NCBI RefSeq assembly: GCF_021277265.1
Contig: NZ_JAJSOH010000004.1
Location: forward strand, 124,001 to 188,000
Direction: 5' to 3'
Source: Kineosporia rhizophila
Lineage (GTDB): Bacteria > Actinomycetota > Actinomycetes > Actinomycetales > Kineosporiaceae
Length of the DNA stretch: 64,000 nucleotides
In this document: one piece after another, positions 35,001 through 47,000 of the stretch
Numbering within the stretch: position 1 is the stretch's first letter
Layout: the number at the start of each line of letters is the position of its first letter
Notes under the pieces: model-generated
Database searches by the model: none
What the model saw: the letters and a program-made list of their open reading frames with translations, nothing else
What the model was told of the DNA's origin: nothing
Program-made: the position numbers and the translations under genes

Positions 35001-38000
35001 CTGGTCACCCAGGCGCAGAACGACTTCACCGCGAACCTGGGCCGGGCCGTCGACGACGTCAAGGTCCTGCTCGAGAACCCCTCAGCGTTCGCCGAGGCGA
35101 ACGTCCGTTTGAACCAACTGAACGCCGAACTGCTCACCCAGCTGCGCCAGGGCCTCACCGAGGCGCACGCCACCCCGATGCACCCCGGCCAGATCCTGCA
35201 CGATCTGGTCACCGGGCGCACCAGCTGGGGCCAGGCCATGATCGACAGCCTGCCCGGCTCGCCCGCCCTGAAGTCGCTCGAGATCCTCACGCTCGACGGG
35301 CGCACGGTGGTGCGGCCGATCGGCACCGACGACCTCGGCATCGCCGTTCCCGCCCGCGACCTCGACGGCGTTCTGCACATCGAACCCACTGCCAACGGCC
35401 AGGTTCCGGGGCTCTCCCAGGTTGCCGACCTGATCGAGGCGCTGCCGCCGATCCTGCGCCCGCACGACTTCGTGGTGCACCCGGCCGTCCCCTTCACCGC
35501 CAACGAACTGCGGGTCGTCCTGGGGGCCGACACTGCCGTCGACACTGCCGTCGGAACACCGCCGGTCTCGCGGATCGAGGAGATCACCGACGAGAACCTC
35601 AGGGCGAACTTCGAATTGCGGACGTTTGTCACGGGTCTGTCGGGAACTGGAGATCTCGCGGGCTGGTGGAAGGAGCAGGAGTTCCTGGCCGGAGCCCTGG
35701 TCACCGGCCTGGCGGCCGGGGTGCGGGCCGAACTCACCGACCTGGCCCGGCACCTGGTGTTCCGGCAGTCCGGTGACTGGCTGCGCCCGTCCAACCCGAA
35801 CGCACGCCAGCTACGGCTGGACTCCGAGGTGGTTCCGGTGACGGCGGCCCTGCTCGGCGCGAATCTGCGCGCTGGGCAGGAGCTCACGGCCGATCTGGTG
35901 CAGCCGGTACGCAACATCGCCACCGAGATCATCCAGAAGCTCGACCTGCGCCAGCCCGACCGGCTGCTGGGGGGCGCGCCGAACTGGAAGGGCAAGGGCA
36001 GGCAGCAGGCCGCCCCCCAGGGGCAGGGCCGGGCCCAGTTGCCCGCGATCGAGCGCGCGAGCCCGTTCATCGTCAAGCACCCGGGTTACGCCACCGGCGA
36101 CCAGTGGAGCGTGCTGGCCACGCTGCTGCACAACCCGCACGCCCAGGTGGCCCTGGGCCGCCCGGCCCTGGACGCGGTGTCGGCGCGGGGCGCGGACGCG
36201 ATGAACAGCATCTACCACGCGGCCGGGGTGGGGGACCGGGTGATCCCGGTGCCGATGAACGCCCTGGACGACTTCGGCAAGGCGCTGAAGAAGCACCCGG
36301 ACGTGGATCTGGGCCACATCGTGCCGCTGAACTACGGCACCAAGTACGTGACCAAGTACCAGGCCGAGTTCGGCGGGGCCTTCCGCGACACCTTCAAGCA
36401 GGCCCTGCGGATCGACGAGACGTCGATGGCCGGGCGCAGCCAGGCCATCGGGGAGTGGCTGGACGGCAAGGGGATCCGGCTCACCCCGGACACCGAGGTC
36501 CTGGTGCTGTGGACCCGGTTCAGCGGGAAGAAGGGCAACGCCCACCTCGAGCACGACACCAGCCTGACCGGCATCAGCCAACTGCTGGACGACCTGAGGA
36601 CGTCGGCCGGCCGGCCCCGGGTGGTGGTGCTGGCCGGTGACCGCCGCCCGGAATGGGGCACCCCGGGCCACAAACCGCGGGACTACTTCCAGCAGCTGGC
36701 CGACAGCTACGGCGACTCGCCCACCTTCAAGGTCGCCGATCTGACCGAGTTCTGGGACGACGTCACCAGCCACCCGCTGATCAAACCCGGTGCGAACCCG
36801 TTCCTCAGCTCCGACGCCCGGCTCAACCAGTTCGGGATCTACGAGTTCCTGCACCAGAACGGCAACCTGCAGCACCTGGGCTTCCGCAGCGGCAACCTGG
36901 AGGCGTTCGTCCTCTCCGGGCACAAGGTCAGCTACCTGGAGGAGAACCTCTCGTTCAGCTCCGGACGGATGAAGCCCTGGAACGACCTGGGCTACCGGCT
37001 GCTGGAGCTGGAGCGCGCGCCGACCGCGAGCGGGCAGCTCTACAAGGTGGACGAGCTGGCCGTGCGGGGTGTGACCAACCCCCAGCTCGAAGGCCTGATG
37101 GAGTCGGTGGCGGACGCGCTCTACGCCCTCGACTTCGTGGTCAAGAACTTCGATGCCCGGCTGGGGCACAACCAGATCGCCAAGGCGCTGCGCGAGTTCC
37201 GCGACAACGGATTCGCCAACCAGAGCGGGCAGTGGCAGCGGACCAGCCGCTTCGACAACCTCTGGGGCGGGTTCGAGGCCCTCCGCAAGAGCCCGGAGTG
37301 GGACCAGGACGTCATCATCCGGGTCCGTCCGGAGGACAAGCCCCAGCTCGTCCAGCGCATGGAGGACTTCGCCCGGCAGCTCGGCTGGCACCAGGACGAG
37401 GGCCACTGGCAGCTTGACAAGAAGCGCGCGCTGTTCGACGACAAGGCCGGTCAGCGGGACACCGTGGAGAACATCCGCGAACTGTCCCGGCTGCTCGACC
37501 CGCTCTCCAAGGACCGCTCGGCCTGGCTGGTCAAGCTGCGGGCCGACCTGCTGGACACCGGTCAGGCAGCCCGCTGGGACGAGCTGAAGGCGCCCTTCGC
37601 CGACACCAGGGGCTTCACCGACGGCGACCTGGCCAGGATCGGCGACCGCCTCTCCGGCACGTGGGCCGAGGGTGCGCCCGACGTGCGGATGGGCGAGACG
37701 GGCGAGGCCGTTCTGCCGACGCGACTCAAGCGTCCGGCGTCGGAAGAATCGTCGTCGCCACAAACGTCCGTAGATCTGACCCAGCCGCCGGCCAAGCGGT
37801 CTCGCCCGGCCGAGAGTTCCGGGTCGATCTCGTTGTCGGACAATGTGTACGACAAGGTGCGGGGCAAGCACGATGCCCTGGTGCGCGCGGCCGGTGGCGA
37901 CCGGGTGGTCGTTCCGAGCCGGCCGGATCCCGCCTACGTACAGGCCGCTCTGGACGACCTGCTGGCCGACCCGGTGCCGGGTGTGAAGCCGGACTCCAGC

Positions 38001-41000
38001 ATCGACCTGGCCCGGGAGATCTTCCGCCGCTGGGCCAACGAGAACGGGATGCCGAACTACCGCGAGTGGCTTCCGGGTGGGGCGCCCTCGTCCCAGCAGC
38101 ACTACGACCCGGATGTGCACGGCTCGTCCTCGAGTTCGTCCTCCGCACCGGTCCGGCTGACCGAGGCGCAGCTGTTGTCGCGGCCCGACGTGCCCTTCCT
38201 GATCACCCACCAAGGCATGGCGACCGGCGACCAGTGGGGGATCCTGGCCACGTTGCTGCACAACCCCGAGGCCCGGGTCGTGCTGGGCATGCCGATGGCG
38301 AACGGGCCGGATGCGGCGATGCGCCCGCTGGCCGAGTCGGTGCGTGACTTCTACCAGGCCACGAACGTGATGGACCGGGTCACGGTGATGGACGTCTGGG
38401 CGATGGGCGACCTGACCAAGACGGCGAGAACGGTCTTCCCGTCGGCGAACCAGGTCTCGGTCACGTTCGGCACCCGGTACGTCGAGCGGTTCGCCGAGGA
38501 CTTCGGCGAGCAGTTCAAGTCGGCGCTGCGGATCGACTCGGCCTCGATGCAGGTGCGGGGCGGCCAGATCGGGCAGTGGCTGCACAGCAAGGGGATCAGC
38601 CCGGCTCCGGACACCGAGGTGCTGGTGCTGTGGTCGCGGTTCAGCGGCAAGAAGGGGAAGGCCCACGTCGAGCACGACACCAGCCTGACCGGCGTGGACC
38701 AGCTGCTGAGTGATCTGCAGCGCACCGTTACGCCGGGCCGTGAGCGGATCGTGGTGATCGCCGGTGACCGGCACCCGGACTGGGGTACCACCGCCGACGG
38801 TAAGCCGGGCAGCCTGTTCCAGGAACGTGGAGACCATTACCGCACGGCCGATTTCAAGGTGGTCGACCTCACCGAGTTCTGGAAGGACCCGTCCGCCGCC
38901 CACCTGATCACCCCCGGCCCCGCCCATCTGACCAGCGATGCTCGGGTGAACCAGCTCGGTGTGTACGAGTACCTGAACCTGCACGCCAACACTCAGCACC
39001 TGGGCTTCCGTAGCGGCAACCTGGAGGCGTTCGTCCTTTCCGGGCACAAGGTCTCGTACCTGGAGGAGCCCGGTTCGATCAGCGCCGACCGGATGCAGCG
39101 CTGGGCCGGTCTGGGCGTGAATCAGGACATCAACCCGCCGCACGACCTGCACCGTGAAATGCGCTACGCGCGGCTGCAGGTGGATCGTTCGCCCACCCTG
39201 AGCGGGCAGATCTACAAGCTCGACGAGTGGGCCGTACAGCAGTTCGCCCAGGCCGCCAAGGAAGCGCACACCAGCCTGGGCTACATCTTCCGGATCCCGG
39301 CCGACTTCGACCAGCTGGTGGCCGGGGTGAAGGGTTTCCGCGACAGCGGTTACCTGAACGGCGACGGTGAGTGGCAGTGGGTCAGCGGTTTCAACGAGCT
39401 CTGGGGCAAGTTCGGCGACTTCGCGCAGAACCAGTACGCCCCCTACGTCATGCGGCTCACCCCGCCGGAGAAGGCCGACCTGCCGGTTCAGTTGCGGCAG
39501 CTGGCCGATCAGCTGGGCTGGGACTGGAACGCTGCGCGCTGGGACGAGAGCCGGGCCGGTTTCGCCCACGACTGGCCTGCGCTGCGGGACGTTCTGCAGA
39601 CCATGCGGCGGGTCGACGATCTGGTCAAGCCGTTCGGTGATCTGCAGTCGTCGTGGATGGCGGACAAACTGCGGCCGGCCTATCTGCAGGGCGGCAAGCA
39701 GGCCTGGCACGACTTCAAGGCGGCCTTCGGCTACGAACGCGGGTTCACCCCGAACGACCTGGATCTGATCCGCGGCCAGCTGCGGGAGAACTGGACCGGG
39801 CAGCACTGGCTGGGGGGCCAGGAGCAGCGGGTCGGGCGCCTGCTCAGCGACGAACTTCAGGTGCGCGCGCACTTCCCGGAGATCCGGAGTGTCAACCCCG
39901 ATCTGTATCGGGGTGGCGAGTTCTCGACCAACTGCGTGATCTCGTACATCACCATGTCGATCGCGCTGCGTGAGGGGGAGGCGTTCCAGGCCCCGCCGAG
40001 CGAGTTGTGGTCGCACCAGGAGCTGATGGCCTGGCAGCGGCAGCAGTTGGGGCTGGCCGACGATGCTCAGCCGCGGGTGCTTCGGACCGCTGGGCTGGAC
40101 GGGATCCGCGCGACCATGCTGAAGGCCGGTGAGGGGGCCCAGGCGGCCCTCGTGTTCGACCTTCCGGAGCAGGGTTTCGGGCACGTGGTCAATGTGGTGA
40201 CCCGGAACGGTGAGGTCTGGTTCCTCGACGCCCAGGCCGGTGGCGCAGCCGTGGTGCCACACGGCGTGGACGAGTTCGAGTTCTGGCCCATGTCCTCGGG
40301 AATCGGCGATCTGGAAGGCGCCCGGCCGGTTCCGGCCGAAGACCTCACCGATCTGCCCTGGCTCGGCACCCTGGACCAGGACCAGTTGCTGGCCGCTCCC
40401 GACGTCCCGTTCCTGCTGACCCATCAGGGCATGGCGACCGGCGACCAGTGGGGCATCCTGGCCACGCTGCTGCACAACCCGAACGCCCACGTGGCGCTGG
40501 GGGTGCCGTCCGCGACCGGGCCGGATGCGGCGATGCGACCGCTGGCCGAGTCGATCCACGACTTCTACCGCGCGACCGGTGTGATGAACCAGGTCACCGT
40601 GATGGACGTGCACTCGATGGGTGAGCTCACCCGGGCCGCCAAGAACCAGTTCCCGCACCTGCAGCAGGTTTCCCTCACCTTCGGCACCCGCTACGTGGAA
40701 CAGTTCGCCGAGGACTTCGGCGAGCAGTTCAAGTCGGCGTTGCGGATCGACACCAGAACAATGGACGTCCGTGGGCCCGTCATCGCGGAATGGCTGAACA
40801 GCAAGGGGGTCACGGTGACCCCCAACACAGAGGTGCTGGTGCTGTGGTCGCGGTTCAGCGGCAAGAACGGCAAGGCCCACATCGAACACGACACCAGCCT
40901 GACCGGCGTCCGTCAGTTGCTCTCCGACCTACAGGCGAACCCGACCCCCGGACGGGACCGTCTGGTCGTGATCGCCGGTGACCGGCCCAAGACCTGGGGC

Positions 41001-44000
41001 ACCGACACCGGCAAGCCGGTGGACTACTACCAGCAGATGGCCGCGGCGTTCAGCGGGCCGGGATTCCGGGTGGCCGATCTCACCGAGTTCTGGAAGGACC
41101 CGTCGGCGGCCCATCTGATCACGCCCGGTCCCGCGCACCTGTCCGGCGACAGCCGGGTGAACCAGCTCGGCGTGTACGAGTACCTGCACCTGAACTCCCG
41201 GGTGCAGCACCTGGGCTTCCGCAGCGGCAATCTGGAGGCGTTCGTCCTTTCCGGGCACCACGTGTCCTACCTGGAAGAGCCGGCCTCGATCAGCACCGCC
41301 CGGATGCAGCGCTGGGCCGACCTCGGGGTCAATCGCGAGATCAACCCGGCGCACGACCCGGACCGCTCGATGCGGTACTCGCTGCTGGTGACCGAGCAGG
41401 CGCCCACCCGGGCCGGGCAGATCTACAAGCTGGACGAGTGGGCCACCCAGGGCTTCAGCCAGCTGGCCAAGGACACCCACGCCAGTCTTGCCTACATCGA
41501 GCGGGTGTCTGGCCCGAAGACCGATGCGGTGCGCGGTTTCCGCGACAGCGGGTACTGGAACGCGCGCGGTGAATGGCAGTGGGTCAGCGGTATCAACGAG
41601 CTGTGGGCCGGTTTCTCGCGGCTCGCCAACAGCCCGGAATGGACTTACGTGCTGCGGCTGAACCCGGCCGAGAAGGCGGAGTTCGGCACCACCCTGCAGC
41701 GCCTGGCCGATCAGCTGGGCTGGGACTACCGAACCGGGACCGGCGACGACGCCCGGGCCGCCTTCACCACCACGGCGGGGCTGGCCGAGACGGTCCAGAC
41801 GATGCAGCGGCTGGACAGCCTGGTCGAGCGCCTGGCCTCGTACCAGTCCGCGTGGATGGCCGATCTGCGGGCCGCGTACCGGCAGGACGGCAGCGACGCC
41901 GGTAAGCAGGCCTGGAAGCAGTACAAGGCCGCGTTCGGCTACCAGCCCGGGTTCACCACGAACGACCTGGAGCTGATCCGCGGCCAGCTGCGGGAGAACT
42001 GGACCGGCCGGCGCTGGCTCGCCGGTGGGGAACACCGGATCGGGCAGCCGCTCGGCGACGACCTGGTGGTGCGGGCCCGGTTCCCGGAGATCCGTCACGT
42101 CAACCCGCGATTGGCCCTCGGCGGTGAGTTCTCCACCAACTGCGTGATCTCGTACATCACCCTGTCGATCGCGCTGCGCGAGGGTGAGGCGTTCCAGGCC
42201 CCGCCGAGCGAGATGTGGTCGCAGCAGGAGCTGATGGCCTGGCAGCGGCAGCAGTTGCGACTGGCCGACCATGCCCAGCCGCGGGTGCTCCGGACCACCG
42301 ATCTCGACGCGATCCGCGCGGCCATGCTGCGGGCCGGCGAGGGGGCTCAGGCGGCCCTGGTCTTCGACGTGCCCACGCAATCCTTCGGGCATGTGGTCAA
42401 CGTGGTCACGCGCGACGGCGAGGTCTGGTTCCTGGACGCCCAGGCCGGTGGGGCAGCGGTTCTGCCGCACGGTGTGAGCGAGGTCGAGTTCTGGCCGATG
42501 TCGCCGGAGATCGCCGATCCCGTCGGTGCCCGGGCGGTTTCGGTGAACGAGCTGACCGACCTGCCGCGGCTGGGCATGGCCGATCAGGCCGAGCTGCTGG
42601 AGAGCTACGACCAGCCCTTCCTGATCACCCATCCCGGTATGGCCACCGGCGACCAGTGGGGCATCCTGGCCACGCTGCTGCACAACCCCAACGCGCACGT
42701 GGCCCTGGGCATCCCGGCCGCGAACGGGCCGGACGCGGCGATCCGCCCGCTGGCCAAGTCGATTCGGGACTTCTACCGCGCCACGGGGGTGGGCGACCAG
42801 GTCACGGTGATGGACGTGCGGACGATCGGTGAGCTGACCCGCTCGGCCCGGTCCGCCTTCGCCGACCTGGACCAGGTCTCGGTGACCTTCGGGACCCGCT
42901 ACGTGGAGCAGTTCGCCGAGGACTTCGGCGGCCGGTTCAAGCAGGCCCTGCGCATCGACCCGGTCTCGATGGCCGCTCGCGGCCCGGCGATCGGGCAGTG
43001 GCTGCAGAGCAAGGGGATTCACCTCACTCCGCACACCGAGGTGCTGGTGCTGTGGTCGCGGTTCAGCGGTAAGAAGGGCCAGGCCCACATCGAGCACGAC
43101 ACCAGCCTCACCGGGGTGGCGCAGCTGCTCGGGGAACTGAGCGGCTCGGTGCCCCCGGGCCGGCACCGCCTGGTAGTGATCGCCGGCGACCGGCACCCCG
43201 ACTGGGGTACGGCCGGGAGCAAGCCGGTGAACCACTACCAGCAGATGGCCGACGCCTACTTCAAAACCGGCGGCAACTTCCAGGTCGCCGATCTCACCGA
43301 GTTCTGGAAAGACCCGTCCGCGGCCCATCTGATCACTCCCGGCCCCGCGCACCTTTCCAGCGATGCCCGGGTGAACCAGCTCGGCGTGTACGAGTACCTG
43401 AACCTGGCCGCCCACACCCAGCACCTGGGCTTCCGCAGCGGCAACCTGGAAGCGTTCGTCCTTTCCGGGCACAAGGTCTCCTACCTGGAGGAGCCCGGCT
43501 CGATCAGCACCGACCGGATGCAGCGCTGGGCGAACCTGGGCGTGAACCAGGACATCAACCCGCCGCACGACCCGGGCCGCCAGATGCGTTACTCGCTGCT
43601 GGTGGTGGACAACGCCCCGACCCGTTCCGGGCAGCTGTACAAGCTGGACGAGTGGGCGGTGGCCGGATTCAGTGACGCCGCCAAGGCTGCCCACGCCAGC
43701 ATCGCCTACGTCCAGCGCGTCTCCTCCCGTGACGTGGCCGGCCGGATCGAGGCCGTGCGGGGCTTCCGCGACAGCGGCTACGAGAACGCCGACGGCGAAT
43801 GGCAGTGGGTCAGCGGCTTCACCGAGCTCTACACCGAATTCGGCCGCTTCACCCAGAGCGAGCAGTGGCAGAGCGTGCTGCGGCTGAACCCGGCCGAGAA
43901 GCAGGAACTGGGCGAGCAGCTGGAGCGCCTGGCCGGGCAGCTCGGCTGGGACCCGGTCGCCCAGGCCTGGGACGACGGCCTGGCCGTCTTTGGCAGCCCG

Positions 44001-47000
44001 GCCGGGCTGCGGGACACGCTGCAGACCCTGACCCGGGTGGATCAGCTGGTGGCCCGGTTCGGCTCGTACCAGTCCGCCTGGATGGCCGATCTGCGCAATG
44101 CCTATCTGCAGGGCGGCCGGCAGACGTGGCGCGACTTCAAGGCCTGGTACCAGACCCGTCCCGGCTTCACCACGCGCGACCTGGGCCTGATCTCCGAGCA
44201 GCTGGCCGACAACTGGGGCACCCGTTACGGGATCGCCGGCCTGGGTGAGAGCACCGGCCGCCTGCTGGGCGACGACGCCGAGGTTCGCGTTCACTTCCCG
44301 GAGGTCGGCGGCATCAACCCGTACCGGGCCCGGGGTGGTGAGTTCGACACCAACTGCGTGATCTCGTTCATCACGCTCTCCATCGCCCTGCGTGAGGGTG
44401 GCCGGTTCCAGGCACCACCCAGCGAGATGTGGTCGCACGCCGAACTGGCGGCCTGGCAGCGGCAGCAGCTGGGTCTGGCCGACGACGCACTACCTCAGGT
44501 TCTGCGCACCGGATCGCTGGAGCAGATCCACTCGGCCATGCTCGCCTCCGGCGAAGGCACCCAGGCCGCCCTGGTCTTCGACGTTCCCGCGCGGGGTTCG
44601 GGTCACGTGATCAATGTGGTGACGAGGGGTGGCCGGGTCTGGTTCCTCGATGCCCAGGCGGGTGGAGCGGCCTTGCTGCCCGACGGCGTCACCCGGTTCG
44701 AGCTGTGGCCGATGTCGGGCGATCTCGCGGGCGCGCAGCCGGTGGCGCTGAGCGAGCTCACCCCGTTGCCCGGGCTCGGGTCGGCGCCCATGAGCTCGGA
44801 ACCGACCGCGAGTTCGGCCATGCCCGGCCTGGCCTCGACCAGCGCCGCGCCGACGTTCGAGCTCCAGAACCTGGATCCGGTCCGGCCGGTGAAGGCACCG
44901 GAGCCCACGACCGTCACCCCGGCCGTTCTGGACTCGGCCCGGTCGGCCGCGCTGATCGCCGGCCTGCGCCAGATCGCCGACCGGTTGCCCATGGGGCTCG
45001 ACGAACTCTCCGCCGCCCGAGCGCCGTTGGCGGCCGAAGTCGTCCAAAAGCTCTTGCTCGACACACTGCTGGGCGACGCCGAGGCCCGGGCCTTCCTGGC
45101 CGGGCTGGACCGGATCGCCCGGCTCTCGGCCGACGGCACCCTGGCCGAAGCGATGGACGAACTGGCGGGCCGGGGAGCTCAGAGCTTCGACGCTGCGGCG
45201 GGTCAGGCCACCGGCGAGGTGGCCGACCAGGAACGGCTGCGTGGTCTGGCCGAGAACCTGGCCTGGGCGCCGTTCGTGGCCGGTCGGTTCGACGACGGGC
45301 TGCGAAGCGCCGACGTGGACCCGCAGCACGAGCGGATCATGGCCACGGTCGCCGAGCGGATCGAGGCGCAGATCGACCCGCAGATGGTGCCCGCACCGAC
45401 CAACCCGGACTGGGTGCGGCTGGTCGCCCAGGCCGGCGGTGACCTGGTTCCGGACCTGGCCGACGCGCTGGTGCTGGTCTCGATGGTGCGTGACCTCGCC
45501 CGCCTGGCCGCCGGTCAGGACGCGGCCGTGCTCACTCGCACGACCCAGGACGTGGTCGAGCGACTGGCGGCCGAACAGCTCGACCAGACGGCCACCGCGG
45601 CCCATTTGCCCAGCGGCTTCGCCGAGACCCCGGTCTTCCCGGTGGCCGGGGCCGGTGTGGTGGCCGGTGGGCAGCAGTTCGCGTTCGGGCCGGGCGGCCG
45701 GGCCGAGAGCTTCGGCGGTGTGGGCTTCTCCGAGCAGGCCTTCGTGGCGCGGGCCACGAACTTCACCCCCGCGCCGGCTCCGGCCACCCTGGCTGCCCTG
45801 CAGGAAGGGCTGACCGGTCACCTGAACGAGTTCGGGGCCACCACTGCGGTGCGCTCGATGCTGGAAGGCGGACTCGAAGTGAGCGCCGCCGGCCACACGC
45901 TGACCTTGCGCCTGGAGGACGTGGACCGGGCTCGCGGCCAGCGGGTGCGCCCGTCGCAGCAGCCGCTGCTGCGCTCCGGTGAGACCGCCGCCGGGCCGAT
46001 GGACAAGCTGGTGGCCCGCTCCACCAACATCTCCCAGGAGTTCTCCCGCACCGGCACCTTCGACGCCTCGCTGTTCGTCAGCATCGCCCAGGGCAACCTG
46101 GTGCTCCTGCCGTACGGCGGTCTGAACGCCAGCTCCACCACCTCCCGCAGCCTCGGTTTCACCCTCGACTCCAGCACCACCGAGACCATTTCCGCCTCGG
46201 GCAAGCAGGTCTACTTCGACCTTCCCGCGCGTCTGGCCAGCGAGGTCCGGGTCACCGGGAAGCGCGCCGTCCGGCACCGGGCCGCGCTCAACGAGACGCT
46301 GCGGGTGGGGTTCCCGGAGAAGGTGGTCGCGCACGTGCCGGCCCCGGGCCCGTGGTTCGTGGGTTCCGAGCAGTCCCCGCTCACCGGGGCGCTGGCCGGG
46401 GTGATGCCCGGTATCGGGCCGGTCGGTGGCCTCGGTTTCCTCAACCAGGCTCTCGTGCGGACGCTTTCGCCGGTCGGTGGCTCCGAGCTGGCCCGGGTGA
46501 TCGAGCACCGGCTGACCGAGACCGTGCTGCGGGCCGAGCTGCCCCGGATCCTCGGCACGAAGGTGCCGCAGGCGCCACTGCCTTGGAACAAGGGACGCTC
46601 GCTGGTCACCCATGCGGGGGCGGAAGTGCTGGCCGTGCGCCGGCTGGGCCCGCCTGTCGAGGTGCCGGTGCAGTTGGACAAGGGTGGCGCCAGCAGTCAG
46701 TTCAGCGCCCAGGGCAACGCCGGGACGTTCGGTCTGACCGCGGGCCTGGCGGTCAGCCCGGCTCCGCTGGGCACGGTCGCGCCCTACATCGCGATCGGTT
46801 TCCCGCTCGGCACCGGCCGGGGGGTCACGCTCAAGAACGGTCTGGCCGCCGGATCCGGCGTGAAGGTGGCCAGTTCCGGCTCGAGCGTGCCGTACCAGGT
46901 GCAGGTGCGCTACACGCTCTCGGCCGAGACGCTCACGGCGGGGCAGACGAAGCCGGGCGAAGTGCCGGCCGACCTCAAGGCCGACCTCGGGGTCACGGTC

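Noticed and set aside
38187-39860. Naming the front part of the modules a glycosyltransferase
   Set aside because: Rossmann-like strand patterns and an F-R-S-G-N-L-E-A-F landmark are suggestive, but I see no defining GT motif, so no function was assigned.
28947-40889. Very long open frames on the strand opposite the giant gene (2005 and 1692 codons)
   Set aside because: They are reverse-complement shadows of a G/C-third-position gene. Their products are low-complexity, rich in H, R, G, Q and V, with no domain motifs, whereas the plus-strand frame shows repeated domains and conserved triads.
38187-44771. Assembly artefact duplicating one module three times
   Set aside because: The copies differ by many scattered, mostly conservative substitutions and small in-frame length changes, so they are old duplications rather than repeated reads. 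Long-read confirmation would still be useful.
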